Assembly (NCBI RefSeq): GCF_003576245.1
Contig: NZ_QWGA01000007.1
Span: 1 to 64,000 of the forward strand
Direction of reading: 5' to 3'
DNA length: 64,000 nt
Source: Henriciella algicola
GTDB lineage: Bacteria; Pseudomonadota; Alphaproteobacteria; Caulobacterales; Hyphomonadaceae
Below, piece by piece: positions 45,080-53,515 of the stretch. A program made the translations under genes and the position numbers. Each line of letters starts with the position of its first letter. Position 1 is the first letter of the stretch. Below the pieces are notes generated by a model. It was not told where the DNA came from, searched no databases, and saw nothing but the letters and a program-made list of their open reading frames with translations.

Positions 45080-46690
45080 ATGCCTAAACAGATGTTTGGC
45101 GGCGTAAATGACCGCGCGGCGAAGGAAACACGCCGGGCCCGGCTCTGGCTGCGGTCGCTGGCCCGCCGCATCGACCATGAGGAAGTGGTCGAGCACGTCC
45201 ATGAAGAAGGTCGCATGTCCGGCCGGTACATCTTCATGATCATCATTTCCGGCGCGATTGCGACGCTGGGCCTTCTGCTGTCTTCGCCAGCTGTCGTCAT
45301 CGGCGCGATGCTTGTTTCACCGCTGATGGGGCCGATCATCCTGATGGGGTTCTCCCTGTCGATTCTTGAGGTCGCGGCACTTCGCCAGTCCATCGTGACG
45401 CTGACGGTCGGCGTGTTTGCAGCGATCGCTGTGGCCTACCTGATTACGGAATTTTCGCCGCTGACAGAGCCGACGCGGGAGATCATCGCGCGCACGCGGC
45501 CAAACCTGCTCGACCTGCTCGTTGCGGTCTTTTCTGGTCTTGCAGGCGGCTATGCCGTGATCCACCGTAAGGGCGAGACGATTGTCGGCGTTGCCATCGC
45601 GACGGCGCTGATGCCGCCCCTGGCGGTCTGCGGCTATGGTCTCGCTATCGGCTCGCTTGCCTATGCAGGCGGCGCGTTCTTCCTGTTCATGACGAACCTG
45701 CTCGCCATTGCGCTAACGGTGACGGTGCTTTCGCGTATCTATGGCTTCGGGGCTGAGCACAGCCCTCGTCACACGCTGATGCAGACGCTGTTCATCGTTG
45801 TCGTGTTCGCGGGTCTTTCCGTGCCGCTTGGTTTCACGCTGCGCGACATCGCCTATGAGGCGACCGTAACCAATCATGTGCGCGCCAATATGCTGGAGCC
45901 GTTCGACGATGACATCACGCGCATTGGCGACCTCAACATCTCTTTCCCCGCGGGGCGCGATATACAGGTTGAAGCGACGGTGTTCACGATTGACCGCAAT
46001 CCGAATGCCGGCCGCCAGCTCGCGGAGAGTTTTTCCAGCCGGTTTGGCCGCGGTTTCGCCGTCAATCTCAACCAGGTTCTGATCGACGAAGAGAGCAACA
46101 CTGAGGACATTTTGCGGCGTGCTGACTCCTCGCTGGCGGCACCGCTGCGGGAGGAAATCTCCCGGCTGGAGCAGATTGCCACGTCGTCGGTCGCCGCGCG
46201 CCAGCGCGAAGCTGACATCCGCTCCTCTCTTGCCTTCCCGGTGCTTGCCGCTGACATCGAGGCTGAGGCACGCCGGGCGACTTTCATCGCAGAGCCGTCT
46301 GATGATTTCAGCGTCGCGGCTTATCGCGCCATGGAGACGCGCCTCGCGGAGAACTTTGCTGACTGGCAGCTCCAGGTGGTGCCGCCCGTCGTTCGCCTGC
46401 CGGAGATTGGCTTCATCGCTGCGGGTGAGGCGCTCGCCGAGGAGGGTGAGACGGCGCTCACAAACAGTCTCTGGGCATTTGAGCGTTGGGGCACAGGACG
46501 TGTCGAAATCGTCGTGCGTGGACCGCGCGTGCCCGCGACGGGGACGCAGGCTGATTTGCTGGCCGCGCGGCTGGATGTCCTGCGCCAACGTCTGGAAGAT
46601 GAAGGTCTTTCTGTCGAGACCAGCCGGCTTGTCCAGGAAGGTGAGCCGGGCGCTAGTGGACCGGTATTCAGTCTTCGGCCTGTCGGCTAG
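45080..46690 (+). CDS. DUF389 (TIGR00341-type) membrane protein
   Basis: A 536-residue protein with five or six helices in the first 270 residues. The signature ATLGLLLSSPAVVIGAMLVSPLMGPIILMGFSLSILE is typical of DUF389, and ETIVGVAIATALMPPLAVCGYGLAIG follows. The C-terminal half is soluble, probably periplasmic or cytoplasmic, with mixed strands. The function of this family is unknown; transport has been suggested. Its end overlaps the convergent SDR gene by four bases. Confidence 0.88.
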   Translation: MPKQMFGGVNDRAAKETRRARLWLRSLARRIDHEEVVEHVHEEGRMSGRYIFMIIISGAIATLGLLLSSPAVVIGAMLVSPLMGPIILMGFSLSILEVAALRQSIVTLTVGVFAAIAVAYLITEFSPLTEPTREIIARTRPNLLDLLVAVFSGLAGGYAVIHRKGETIVGVAIATALMPPLAVCGYGLAIGSLAYAGGAFFLFMTNLLAIALTVTVLSRIYGFGAEHSPRHTLMQTLFIVVVFAGLSVPLGFTLRDIAYEATVTNHVRANMLEPFDDDITRIGDLNISFPAGRDIQVEATVFTIDRNPNAGRQLAESFSSRFGRGFAVNLNQVLIDEESNTEDILRRADSSLAAPLREEISRLEQIATSSVAARQREADIRSSLAFPVLAADIEAEARRATFIAEPSDDFSVAAYRAMETRLAENFADWQLQVVPPVVRLPEIGFIAAGEALAEEGETALTNSLWAFERWGTGRVEIVVRGPRVPATGTQADLLAARLDVLRQRLEDEGLSVETSRLVQEGEPGASGPVFSLRPVG

Positions 46691-47391
46691 GTTTGCCGTT
46701 CAAACGTGATGCGGGCACCCGTGCGCGTTTCGCCTTCTTCGAGGAGAGGGGCGAGCTGTTTGACGACATCTTCTGGCGTCGGCAGCGTCATCGGGTCTTC
46801 GCTTGGCATGGCTTCGGCCCGCATGCCCGTGCGCGTCGCGCCGGGATCAAAGATGTTCACCCGAAGCGGCATCTTCTCATTCTCATCGGCCCACGCATAA
46901 GCAAGGCCTTCAAGCCCCATCTTGGAGGCCTGGTAGGGGCCCCAGAAGGCGCGTGGGCGTGGAACGACACCGGATGACACAAACACCGCCCGCGGCGCTT
47001 CAGAGCGCTGCAGGAGCGGATGCATGGCGCGAATGAGGCGCCAGTTGGCCGTTAGGTTCACCTCAATGGTTTCCTCGAAGCTGCGCGGCCCAACGGCCTG
47101 CAGCGGGCCAAGCGAGCCTAAGACGCCGGCATTGCCGAGCAGCCCGTCGATACGTCCGAACTTGGTGGCAAGCGCCTGACCGGCGACCTCAAAGGCGGTC
47201 TTTTCCTTCAGGTCCATCGGGATCAATGTTGCGGAGCCGCCGACGGCGTTGATCTCGTCATCCAGCTTTTCGAGCGCAAGCTTTGAGCGTGCGGCAGCGA
47301 CGATGTGGTGGCCACGGCGCGCAAGCTCTAGGGCGGCAGCCTTGCCGATCCCGCGCGAGGCGCCGGTGATGAATGTAATACGCTTGTCCAT
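46687..47391 (-). CDS. SDR-family oxidoreductase
   Basis: A 234-residue classical short-chain dehydrogenase. TGASRGIGKAAALELARRG binds NAD(P); GNAGVLG is the NAG motif; SSGVVPRPRAFWGPYQASKMG contains the catalytic Ser, Tyr and Lys (YQASK); and FDPGATRTGM follows. The form resembles short YciK-type SDRs. Substrate unknown. It follows purF in the same direction with a short gap, but a functional link is not evident. Confidence 0.88.
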   Translation of the reverse strand: MDKRITFITGASRGIGKAAALELARRGHHIVAAARSKLALEKLDDEINAVGGSATLIPMDLKEKTAFEVAGQALATKFGRIDGLLGNAGVLGSLGPLQAVGPRSFEETIEVNLTANWRLIRAMHPLLQRSEAPRAVFVSSGVVPRPRAFWGPYQASKMGLEGLAYAWADENEKMPLRVNIFDPGATRTGMRAEAMPSEDPMTLPTPEDVVKQLAPLLEEGETRTGARITFERQT

Positions 47392-47420
47392 GAGGGGCGG
47401 GTTAGCCTGTCAGGGCGTGC

Positions 47421-48866
47421 CTAGTCCAGCAGTGAAAGCTGTCTGTCCTTACCGCCTTCTTCCTGCATCTGATCGACGAGGCGCGTTGGATAGCAGCCCG
47501 TAAAGCAATGATCGGAGAATTGCGGCATGGTCATATCGCGCTTGATACCGATCGAGGCGTAGAGGCCGTCGACCGACAGGAAGCCCAGCGTTTCCACGTT
47601 GAGGAAGTTGCGCATCTGCTCCAGCGAATTGTTGGAGGCCAGAAGCTCACCCTTGGTCGGCATATCGATGCCGTAGAAGTCGGGGTTGACGATCGGCGGG
47701 CTGGCAGAGCGCAGATGCACTTCCTTGGCACCGGCGTCGCGGACCATCTGGACGATCTTCTTGGACGTGTTTCCGCGCACGATGGAGTCGTCGACCAGCA
47801 GGACACGTTTGCCTTCCAGGACCGACTTGTTCGGAGAATGTTTCTTCGAAATGGATTTCTGGCGGCCATGCTGGGTCGGCTCAATGAAGGTGCGCCCGAC
47901 ATAGTGGCTGCGGATGATGCCGAGCTGAAATGGTATGCCGCTCTGTTCGGAAAAGCCGAGCGCCGCAGGCACGCCGGAATCAGGGACCGGAACAATCACG
48001 TCCACATCCGCCGGGTTCTCACGCGCGAGCTGATGGCCCATGCGACGACGGACCTGATAGACGCTGCGGCCCTGGACGATGCTGTCCGGGCGGGCGAAGT
48101 AGACATATTCAAAGAGGCAGGGGCTTTCCGGGCGTTCCGGGAACGCGCGGAAGCTTTCGACGCCTTCTTCGCTGATGATGACGATCTCGCCGTTTTCGAT
48201 CTCGCGGATGAACTCAGCGCCGATCATGTCGAGGGCGCAGGTCTCAGAGGCGAGCACCCAGCCCTGGCCAATCTTGCCGAGGACGAGCGGGCGAAGACCA
48301 ACAGGGTCGCGCGCGCCAATCAGCTTTTTATTAGTGAGACCGACAAAGGCATAACCGCCTTCGACGGCCTGAAGCGCTTCCATGAAGCGCTCGCGCATGA
48401 GGCGGCGATTGGAGCGAGCGACAAGCTGCAGGACGACTTCGGTGTCCATGGTCGACTGGAAGATGGCGCCCTTGCTGATCAGCTCCTTGCGGAGGGCAAC
48501 GGCATTGGTGAGGTTGCCATTGTGGGCGAGGGCGAAGCCTGTGTTCGCGAGATCTGCGAAGATGGGCTGGATGTTACGCATCGCTGGCTTACCAGCGGTG
48601 GAGTAACGATTGTGACCGATGGCGGCGCTGCCGGGGAGGCGGGAGGTCAGGTCACCGCCGAAATTTTCACCGACGAGGCCCATATGGCGCTCATTGTGAA
48701 ACTTCTCACCATCGTAAGTGGTGATGCCACAGGCTTCCTGTCCGCGATGCTGGAGGGCGTGAAGACCGAGAGCGACGAGTAGCGACGCCTCCGGATGGTT
48801 GAAGACGCCTACAATGCCGCATTCTTCGCGAGGCTTGTCGTCATCATGGTCCCAGATCATCGACAC
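47421..48866 (-). CDS. purF: Amidophosphoribosyltransferase
   Basis: PurF transfers ammonia from glutamine to PRPP, the first committed step of purine synthesis. The 481-residue protein has a short propeptide, so Cys16 in EECGIVGVF becomes the N-terminal nucleophile after processing. GHNRYSTAG, HNGNLTN and YAFVGLTNKK are in the glutaminase part, and VLLVDDSIVRGNTSKKIV is the PRPP-binding site. Near the C-terminus the sequence reads DHCFTGCYPTRL, unlike the CxxC ligands of iron-sulphur PurF of Bacillus, so a cluster is unlikely. It follows cvpA, a classic neighbour. Confidence 0.96.
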   Translation of the reverse strand: MSMIWDHDDDKPREECGIVGVFNHPEASLLVALGLHALQHRGQEACGITTYDGEKFHNERHMGLVGENFGGDLTSRLPGSAAIGHNRYSTAGKPAMRNIQPIFADLANTGFALAHNGNLTNAVALRKELISKGAIFQSTMDTEVVLQLVARSNRRLMRERFMEALQAVEGGYAFVGLTNKKLIGARDPVGLRPLVLGKIGQGWVLASETCALDMIGAEFIREIENGEIVIISEEGVESFRAFPERPESPCLFEYVYFARPDSIVQGRSVYQVRRRMGHQLARENPADVDVIVPVPDSGVPAALGFSEQSGIPFQLGIIRSHYVGRTFIEPTQHGRQKSISKKHSPNKSVLEGKRVLLVDDSIVRGNTSKKIVQMVRDAGAKEVHLRSASPPIVNPDFYGIDMPTKGELLASNNSLEQMRNFLNVETLGFLSVDGLYASIGIKRDMTMPQFSDHCFTGCYPTRLVDQMQEEGGKDRQLSLLD

Positions 48867-48913
48867 CTCACGAGCTAGCTATGGCGCGCAAGTATGCCTC
48901 TGGCGAGGATTCG

Positions 48914-49438
48914 TCAAGGTTGCTCGGCTGCAGGGCTGCGTGCGAGCTCCGGCGCGCTTTCGGCGACATAGTCCGCGCCGCTCTCCAGAAGGGAGTAGGA
49001 TTGGGCCGTGCGGATCCATTCCGGGATGCGGTCCTGGTCGAGCGCCATGCGCAGGAGAAAGACAAAGAATACAAGGATGACCGCGCCGCGGATGAAGCCG
49101 AAGGCTGCGCCCGTGATCCGGTCGAGAAAGCCGATGCCTTCAACGCCCTGAATGGATCGCGAAAGGTTTGCGCCGAACCAAGCCACGATGACGTAGACCA
49201 GCAGGAAGAAAGCCAGAAACAGGATCAGGCTGGGCAGATAGGCCGGTGTGTCCTGCGGCAGGAAGCGGGCGAACGCGGCATGAAGGTATTTGTTGGCGTA
49301 GTAGGCCGCTGCCAGCGCGGCGATGAATGCGCCAAGCGTCGCAAGCTCTCTCATGAAGCCGCGCGCAAACGCCATCAGCGTGGACAGGATCAGGAGAACG
49401 ACCACGATGGCGTCGAAGGCTGTAATGGCGTCCATCAT
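48914..49438 (-). CDS. cvpA: CvpA-family membrane protein
   Basis: A 174-residue inner-membrane protein with four helices (residues about 8-24, 33-48, 68-88 and 108-127). FDAIVVVLLILSTLMAFARGFMRELATLGAF is the CvpA signature. CvpA is needed for colicin V production in E. coli and is often next to purF, as here. It overlaps radA by four bases, so radA-cvpA-purF is one operon. Confidence 0.9.
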   Translation of the reverse strand: MMDAITAFDAIVVVLLILSTLMAFARGFMRELATLGAFIAALAAAYYANKYLHAAFARFLPQDTPAYLPSLILFLAFFLLVYVIVAWFGANLSRSIQGVEGIGFLDRITGAAFGFIRGAVILVFFVFLLRMALDQDRIPEWIRTAQSYSLLESGADYVAESAPELARSPAAEQP

Positions 49439-50811
49439 GGCTCTGGGTCCGGACCTATTAAATCTACCAGATCAGATAGGCGCGATAGAGGCTTCACGGT
49501 CAACCCTTCAAACGATCCGGTGCTGCCTTCGGGGACGAATGCATTCCTGAAACCAAGGCGCTGCGCTTCTTTCAGGCGCTGGTCCATTCGGGCGACGGGA
49601 CGGATGGCGCCGGAGAGGGCGACTTCGCCGAAGAAAACAGATTTTTCTGGCGGTGGCCGGTCCGCCAGCGAAGTGAGAAGGGCGGCGGCGGCGGCGAGGT
49701 CGCCTGCAGGTTCTGCCATACGATAGCCGCCTGCAACCGAAAGATAGACGTCGCGGCCAGCCAGAGAGACGCCGCAGCGCGCTTCGAGCACGGCAAGGAC
49801 CATTGCGAGGCGGTTGGCGTCCCAGCCGACGATGCTGCGCCTTGGCGTGCCATAGGCGGAGGCGGCGACCAGCGCCTGTACTTCGGCAAGGACGGGGCGC
49901 GAGCCTTCCATGGCGGCGAAGACGGCTGTGCCGCCAGATGTCTCATCTTCGTTTGACAGGAAGAGGGCCGATGGCTCTCGCGCAGGGGCGAGGCCGTACT
50001 GGTGCATTTCGAAGATGCCGATTTCATCTGTGGGGCCGAAACGGTTCTTCACGGCGCGGAGGATACGAAACTGGTGGCCGCGCTCGCCTTCGAAATAGAA
50101 GACGGTGTCGACCATGTGCTCGACGACGCGGGGGCCTGCGATCTGGCCTTCCTTGGTTACGTGGCCGACGAGGATGAGCGCGGCGCCGGACTTCTTGGCC
50201 CAACGCGTCAGCTCCTGCGCGCAGGCGCGGACCTGAGCAACAGAGCCGGGAGCTGCTTCGAGGCTATCGGACCACATGGTCTGGATGGAGTCGATGACGA
50301 CAAAGTCCGGATTGGCAGACTTGAGCGCGGACATGACTTTGCGAAGATCTGTTTCGGTCGCGAGTTCAACCGGGCTCTCGGAGACTTTGAGCCTCCGGGC
50401 GCGGTCCTGTATCTGGGCGGCGGCTTCCTCGCCTGAGACATAGACGGTGGACAGGCCGTTGCGGGCGAGCCGTGCAGCGACCTGAAGGAGAAGCGTGGAC
50501 TTGCCGATGCCGGGATCACCGCCAATCAGCGTGGCAGAGGAGGGCACAACGCCGCCACCAAACACTCGGTCCAGCTCATCGACGCCGATCATGTGCCGGG
50601 TAGGTGCGTCCTCGACAGCGTTCAGCGTGGTGAACTCCGCCTTTCCGGCCTTGCGGGAAGATGACTTCGGCGCAGCCAGACCCCCGGGCGCCGCCGAAGA
50701 GGTCTCCTCCACAAGTGTATTCCACTCCCCGCAGGCATCGCAGCGCCCTGACCATTTCAGATGGACGGCGCCGCAGGACTGACAGGTGAAGACGGTGTTC
50801 GCTTTGGCCAT
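49435..50811 (-). CDS. radA: DNA repair protein RadA
   Basis: RadA is a RecA-like ATPase and branch-migrating helicase in recombination. The 458-residue protein begins with the zinc finger CQSCGAVHLKWSGRCDACGEW, followed by Walker A GGDPGIGKSTLLLQ, VDSIQTMWSD, the RadA-specific KNRFG motif and a Lon-protease-like C-terminal domain. It starts the radA-cvpA-purF operon and is divergent from urcA across a region holding two tandem palindromes. Confidence 0.96.
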   Translation of the reverse strand: MAKANTVFTCQSCGAVHLKWSGRCDACGEWNTLVEETSSAAPGGLAAPKSSSRKAGKAEFTTLNAVEDAPTRHMIGVDELDRVFGGGVVPSSATLIGGDPGIGKSTLLLQVAARLARNGLSTVYVSGEEAAAQIQDRARRLKVSESPVELATETDLRKVMSALKSANPDFVVIDSIQTMWSDSLEAAPGSVAQVRACAQELTRWAKKSGAALILVGHVTKEGQIAGPRVVEHMVDTVFYFEGERGHQFRILRAVKNRFGPTDEIGIFEMHQYGLAPAREPSALFLSNEDETSGGTAVFAAMEGSRPVLAEVQALVAASAYGTPRRSIVGWDANRLAMVLAVLEARCGVSLAGRDVYLSVAGGYRMAEPAGDLAAAAALLTSLADRPPPEKSVFFGEVALSGAIRPVARMDQRLKEAQRLGFRNAFVPEGSTGSFEGLTVKPLSRLSDLVDLIGPDPEP

Positions 50812-50871
50812 GGCGATGAGACGTAAACTGTTGCTCCGTGTGGGTGAAGCGGGTTTTGCGGACTTGTTTCA

Positions 50872-50908
50872 TATCGAATTACGATAATTTAATTATCGAA
50901 AAACAATA
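50872..50908. promoter_or_regulatory. Tandem palindromes TATCG-N5-CRATA, 22 bases apart
   Basis: The first copy (50872-50886) is TATCG-AATTA-CGATA and the second (50894-50908) TATCG-AAAAA-CAATA. Their centres are 22 bases apart, about two helical turns, so two dimers would bind one face of the DNA. Between and across them is a perfect CGATAATT-T-AATTATCG palindrome. The site stands 66 bases before the urcA start and 61 before the radA start on the other strand. Confidence 0.65.
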
Positions 50909-50973
50909 ATTATGGTAAGACGGAGTCGCTCAGGAACAGGGTCAATAACAAGAAAAGAGAAGGACCCATAATA

Positions 50974-51303
50974 ATGAAAAAGAAGAGCGTTATCACCGCA
51001 ATCGCCCTCACCGTCTGTGCAGGTTTCGCTGCACCAGCTTTCGCCGGTAGCACACAGCCCGCGAACTCTGTCGAAGCAGACATCACCGGCCTTGATCTGA
51101 CGACCCCTGAAGGCCGCGCAAAAGTGGAAAGCCGCATCGAACGCGCAGCCGAACATGCCTGTCTTGCTCGCAGCGGCCCGCAGCCACTGTCGTACCAGCG
51201 TGCCACGGCCATCTGCGTCGATGCCGCGGTGAAGGATGCGATGGGCCGGGTTTTCCCGAAAGCCGAACGTGTCGCAGAAGCCAAAACGACATCTGAAGGC
51301 TAA
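50974..51303 (+). CDS. UrcA-family exported protein
   Basis: A 109-residue protein with a Sec signal peptide (MKKKSVITAIALTVCAGFAAPAFA). The mature part VEADITGLDLTTPEGRAKVESRIERAAEHAC...YQRATAICVDAAVKDAMGRV matches the UrcA family of alphaproteobacterial proteins, with its conserved two cysteines probably forming a disulphide. Function is unknown. The tandem palindromes upstream suggest repression, and a hairpin terminator follows. AGAGAAGG lies before the ATG. Confidence 0.9.
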   Translation: MKKKSVITAIALTVCAGFAAPAFAGSTQPANSVEADITGLDLTTPEGRAKVESRIERAAEHACLARSGPQPLSYQRATAICVDAAVKDAMGRVFPKAERVAEAKTTSEG

Positions 51304-51328
51304 AGGGGCGTGACCCCGAATAAATAGC

Positions 51329-51358
51329 ACGGCCGGCCCTGACCAAGGCGCCGGCCGT
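51329..51358 (+). terminator. Hairpin terminator after urcA
   Basis: ACGGCCGGC pairs perfectly with GCCGGCCGT over nine bases around a loop of 12. The T-run after it is short (TTCTGCTT). It lies 25 bases after the urcA stop. Confidence 0.6.
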
Positions 51359-51427
51359 TCTGCTTCGGGGCGCTGCTTTGCGGCAGTGCCACTGGCAAGG
51401 TTTGCCACCGCTAGCTAGAGAGGCGGT

Positions 51428-52624
51428 GTGAAACACATCGCGATCATCGGTGCCGGGCCGGCAGGGCTCATGGCAGCAGAAGCCGCTATTGAGGCAGGCG
51501 CGCAGGTTTCGATCTATGACGCCATGCCAAGTGTCGCGCGCAAATTCCTGATGGCGGGCAAGAGCGGTCTGAACATTTCTCACAGCGAGGAGGCGGCGCT
51601 TTTCCGGTCCCGCTACCGCGCGCCGGGTTCGCGGCTGCATGAGATGATTGCTGCGTTCGGGCCGGGCGACGTTGAGCGCTGGATGAACGGGCTAGGTATT
51701 GAGAGCTTCACGGGGAGTTCTGGCCGGGTCTTTCCAGCAACGATGAAGGCATCTCCTCTGTTGCGCGCCTGGCTGGCGCGGCTGCGAGAAGGCGGCGCGC
51801 GCATCCATGTGCGCCATCGCTGGCAGGGATGGGACGAGGCAGGGGCGCTGGTGTTTCAGGCGCCTGATGGAGAGGTGAGATTGAAGCCCGATGCGGTCAT
51901 ACTGGCGCTCGGCGGCGCGAGCTGGTCGAGGCTCGGGTCTGATGGGGCATGGGCTGAGCTGCTCGCGGAGAAAGGTGTCGAGCTTGCGCCATTCCAGCCG
52001 TCCAATTGCGGGTTTGAGGTGGCGTGGTCGAAACGTCTGCTCGACGGATTTGAAGGCGCACCGCTGAAAGGGGTGAAGCTGTCGGCAGGCCAGCAGGCTG
52101 GGCAGGGCGATGTCGTCATCACGAGGCGCGGTATTGAGAGCGGGGCGCTCTATCCTCTGTCTGCGGATTTGCTGCGGCAGATTGAGGAAACCGGTTCGGC
52201 ACAGCTGAAGGTCGATCTTCTGCCTGATGTCGATATGGATGGGCTGAGACGGCGTCTGGCCGCTGCCAATCCAAAAGATTCAAGCTCCAACAGGCTACGT
52301 AAGGCAGCGCGGCTCGAGCGGACCAAGATTGCGCTCGTTAACGAGATTGCGCGGGGGGCGCCACCTGCAGACGCAGGTGATCTTGCTGCGTTCCTGAAGG
52401 CCTTGCCAGTTCGCATCGACGCGCCCGCGCCGATGGATGAGGCCATCTCGACGGCGGGCGGGGTGTCATGGGACGCGCTTGATGAGCGGTTGATGCTGAA
52501 AGCGCTGCCCGGCGTTTATTGCGCAGGCGAGATGGTCGACTGGGACGCGCCGACAGGTGGCTATCTCCTGACGGCCTGCCTTGCGATGGGGCGGGCGGTG
52601 GGCAAGGCGGCGGCAGCTAGTTAG
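51428..52624 (+). CDS. TIGR03862-type flavoprotein (HI0933/YhiN-like)
   Basis: A 398-residue FAD/NAD(P)-binding protein. IIGAGPAGLMAAEAA is the FAD motif at the N-terminus, ARKFLMAGKSGLNISHSE is the group signature, and VYCAGEMVDWDAPTGGYLLTACLAMG is the C-terminal FAD motif. The family is conserved but its reaction is not known; related proteins include BaiN. The start codon is GTG with AGAGAGG upstream. It follows the UrcA-family gene on the same strand. Confidence 0.88.
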   Translation: MKHIAIIGAGPAGLMAAEAAIEAGAQVSIYDAMPSVARKFLMAGKSGLNISHSEEAALFRSRYRAPGSRLHEMIAAFGPGDVERWMNGLGIESFTGSSGRVFPATMKASPLLRAWLARLREGGARIHVRHRWQGWDEAGALVFQAPDGEVRLKPDAVILALGGASWSRLGSDGAWAELLAEKGVELAPFQPSNCGFEVAWSKRLLDGFEGAPLKGVKLSAGQQAGQGDVVITRRGIESGALYPLSADLLRQIEETGSAQLKVDLLPDVDMDGLRRRLAAANPKDSSSNRLRKAARLERTKIALVNEIARGAPPADAGDLAAFLKALPVRIDAPAPMDEAISTAGGVSWDALDERLMLKALPGVYCAGEMVDWDAPTGGYLLTACLAMGRAVGKAAAAS

Positions 52625-52654
52625 CTATGGCTTCGCCCACTTGATCGACCTCGT

Positions 52655-52731
52655 CCTTCGACAGGCTCAGAATGAGGTCTATGGGGTGGTCGAGCGAGAC
52701 CCTGTGCTGCTCATTCTGAGCTTGTCGAAGG
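52655..52731. repeat. Dispersed repeat pair as long inverted repeat
   Basis: CCTTCGACAGGCTCAGAATG at 52655 is mirrored at 52710-52731 with one mismatch over 22 bases, separated by 33 bases. The core is shared with the repeats at 9363 and 25100. It lies between the ends of two convergent genes and could fold as a bidirectional terminator. Confidence 0.75.
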
Positions 52732-52750
52732 ATGATGCCGAAGCGGCGTC

Positions 52751-53515
52751 CTAAAGCGATGGCTGGATCGGGCCGTCGGCGCGGCCGTGGACGAACTGGT
52801 CGACATGGTCATTGCCGGACCGGTCGATCTCGCTGGCAGGGCCACGCCAGATAATCTTGCCCTCGAACAGCATGGCGATCTCGTCAGCAACCTTGCGGGC
52901 CGAAGCCATGTCATGGGTGATCGTCACGGCGGCGGCGCCGAGTGCCTTTACCTGCTCGAGAATGAGATCATTGATTGCGTCGGCTGTAATCGGGTCGAGG
53001 CCCGTCGTCGGCTCGTCGAAGAAGATGAGATCCGGCTTGGTGATAATGGCGCGGGCGAGGGCGACGCGCTTTTGCATGCCGCCTGAAATCTCTGCGGGTC
53101 GTAGCTCTGCAACAGAGGCGCCGAGGCGAACCTTTTTGAGGTTTTCGATGGCCTGCTCTTTCGCGTCGGACCGCTTTACCTTGTCGGCATTGAGCAGGCG
53201 GAAAGCGACATTTTCCCAGACGGTGAGGGAGTCGAAGAGGGCGCCGGACTGAAACAGCATGCCGATACGAGAGCGCATGGCTTCGCGGGTCTTGCCCTGA
53301 TCCTTTGTGACGTCCTTTCCGTCGAACAGGATCTTGCCGGCATCTGGGGTCATCAGGCCTAGCGCGTTCTTGAGCATCACTGACTTGCCAGAGCCAGAGC
53401 CACCAAGCACGACAAGCGACCGCCCCGGGGCGACATCGATATCGACGCCGCGAAGGACATGGTTCGAGCCGAAGCTTTTCTCGACGCCTTTGAGTTCAAG
53501 GATAGGCTGCGTCAT
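52751..53515 (-). CDS. mlaF: ABC transporter ATP-binding protein, MlaF-type
   Basis: A 254-residue ATPase. Walker A is GGSGSGKSVMLKN, the Q-loop lies in LFQSGALFDSLTVWENV, the signature is ISGGMQKRVALARA, Walker B LIFFDEPTTGLDP and the H-loop THDM. The motifs FQSGALFDSLTV and GGMQKRVALARA are typical of MlaF, part of the system that transports phospholipids between inner and outer membrane. It starts in a TGATG junction with the permease gene. A longer reading frame of 170 codons upstream runs over the permease and is not accepted. Confidence 0.93.
   Translation of the reverse strand: MTQPILELKGVEKSFGSNHVLRGVDIDVAPGRSLVVLGGSGSGKSVMLKNALGLMTPDAGKILFDGKDVTKDQGKTREAMRSRIGMLFQSGALFDSLTVWENVAFRLLNADKVKRSDAKEQAIENLKKVRLGASVAELRPAEISGGMQKRVALARAIITKPDLIFFDEPTTGLDPITADAINDLILEQVKALGAAAVTITHDMASARKVADEIAMLFEGKIIWRGPASEIDRSGNDHVDQFVHGRADGPIQPSL

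Noticed and set aside
47508-48782. 424-codon plus-strand reading frame
   Set aside because: It is antisense to purF and has no domain-like sequence.
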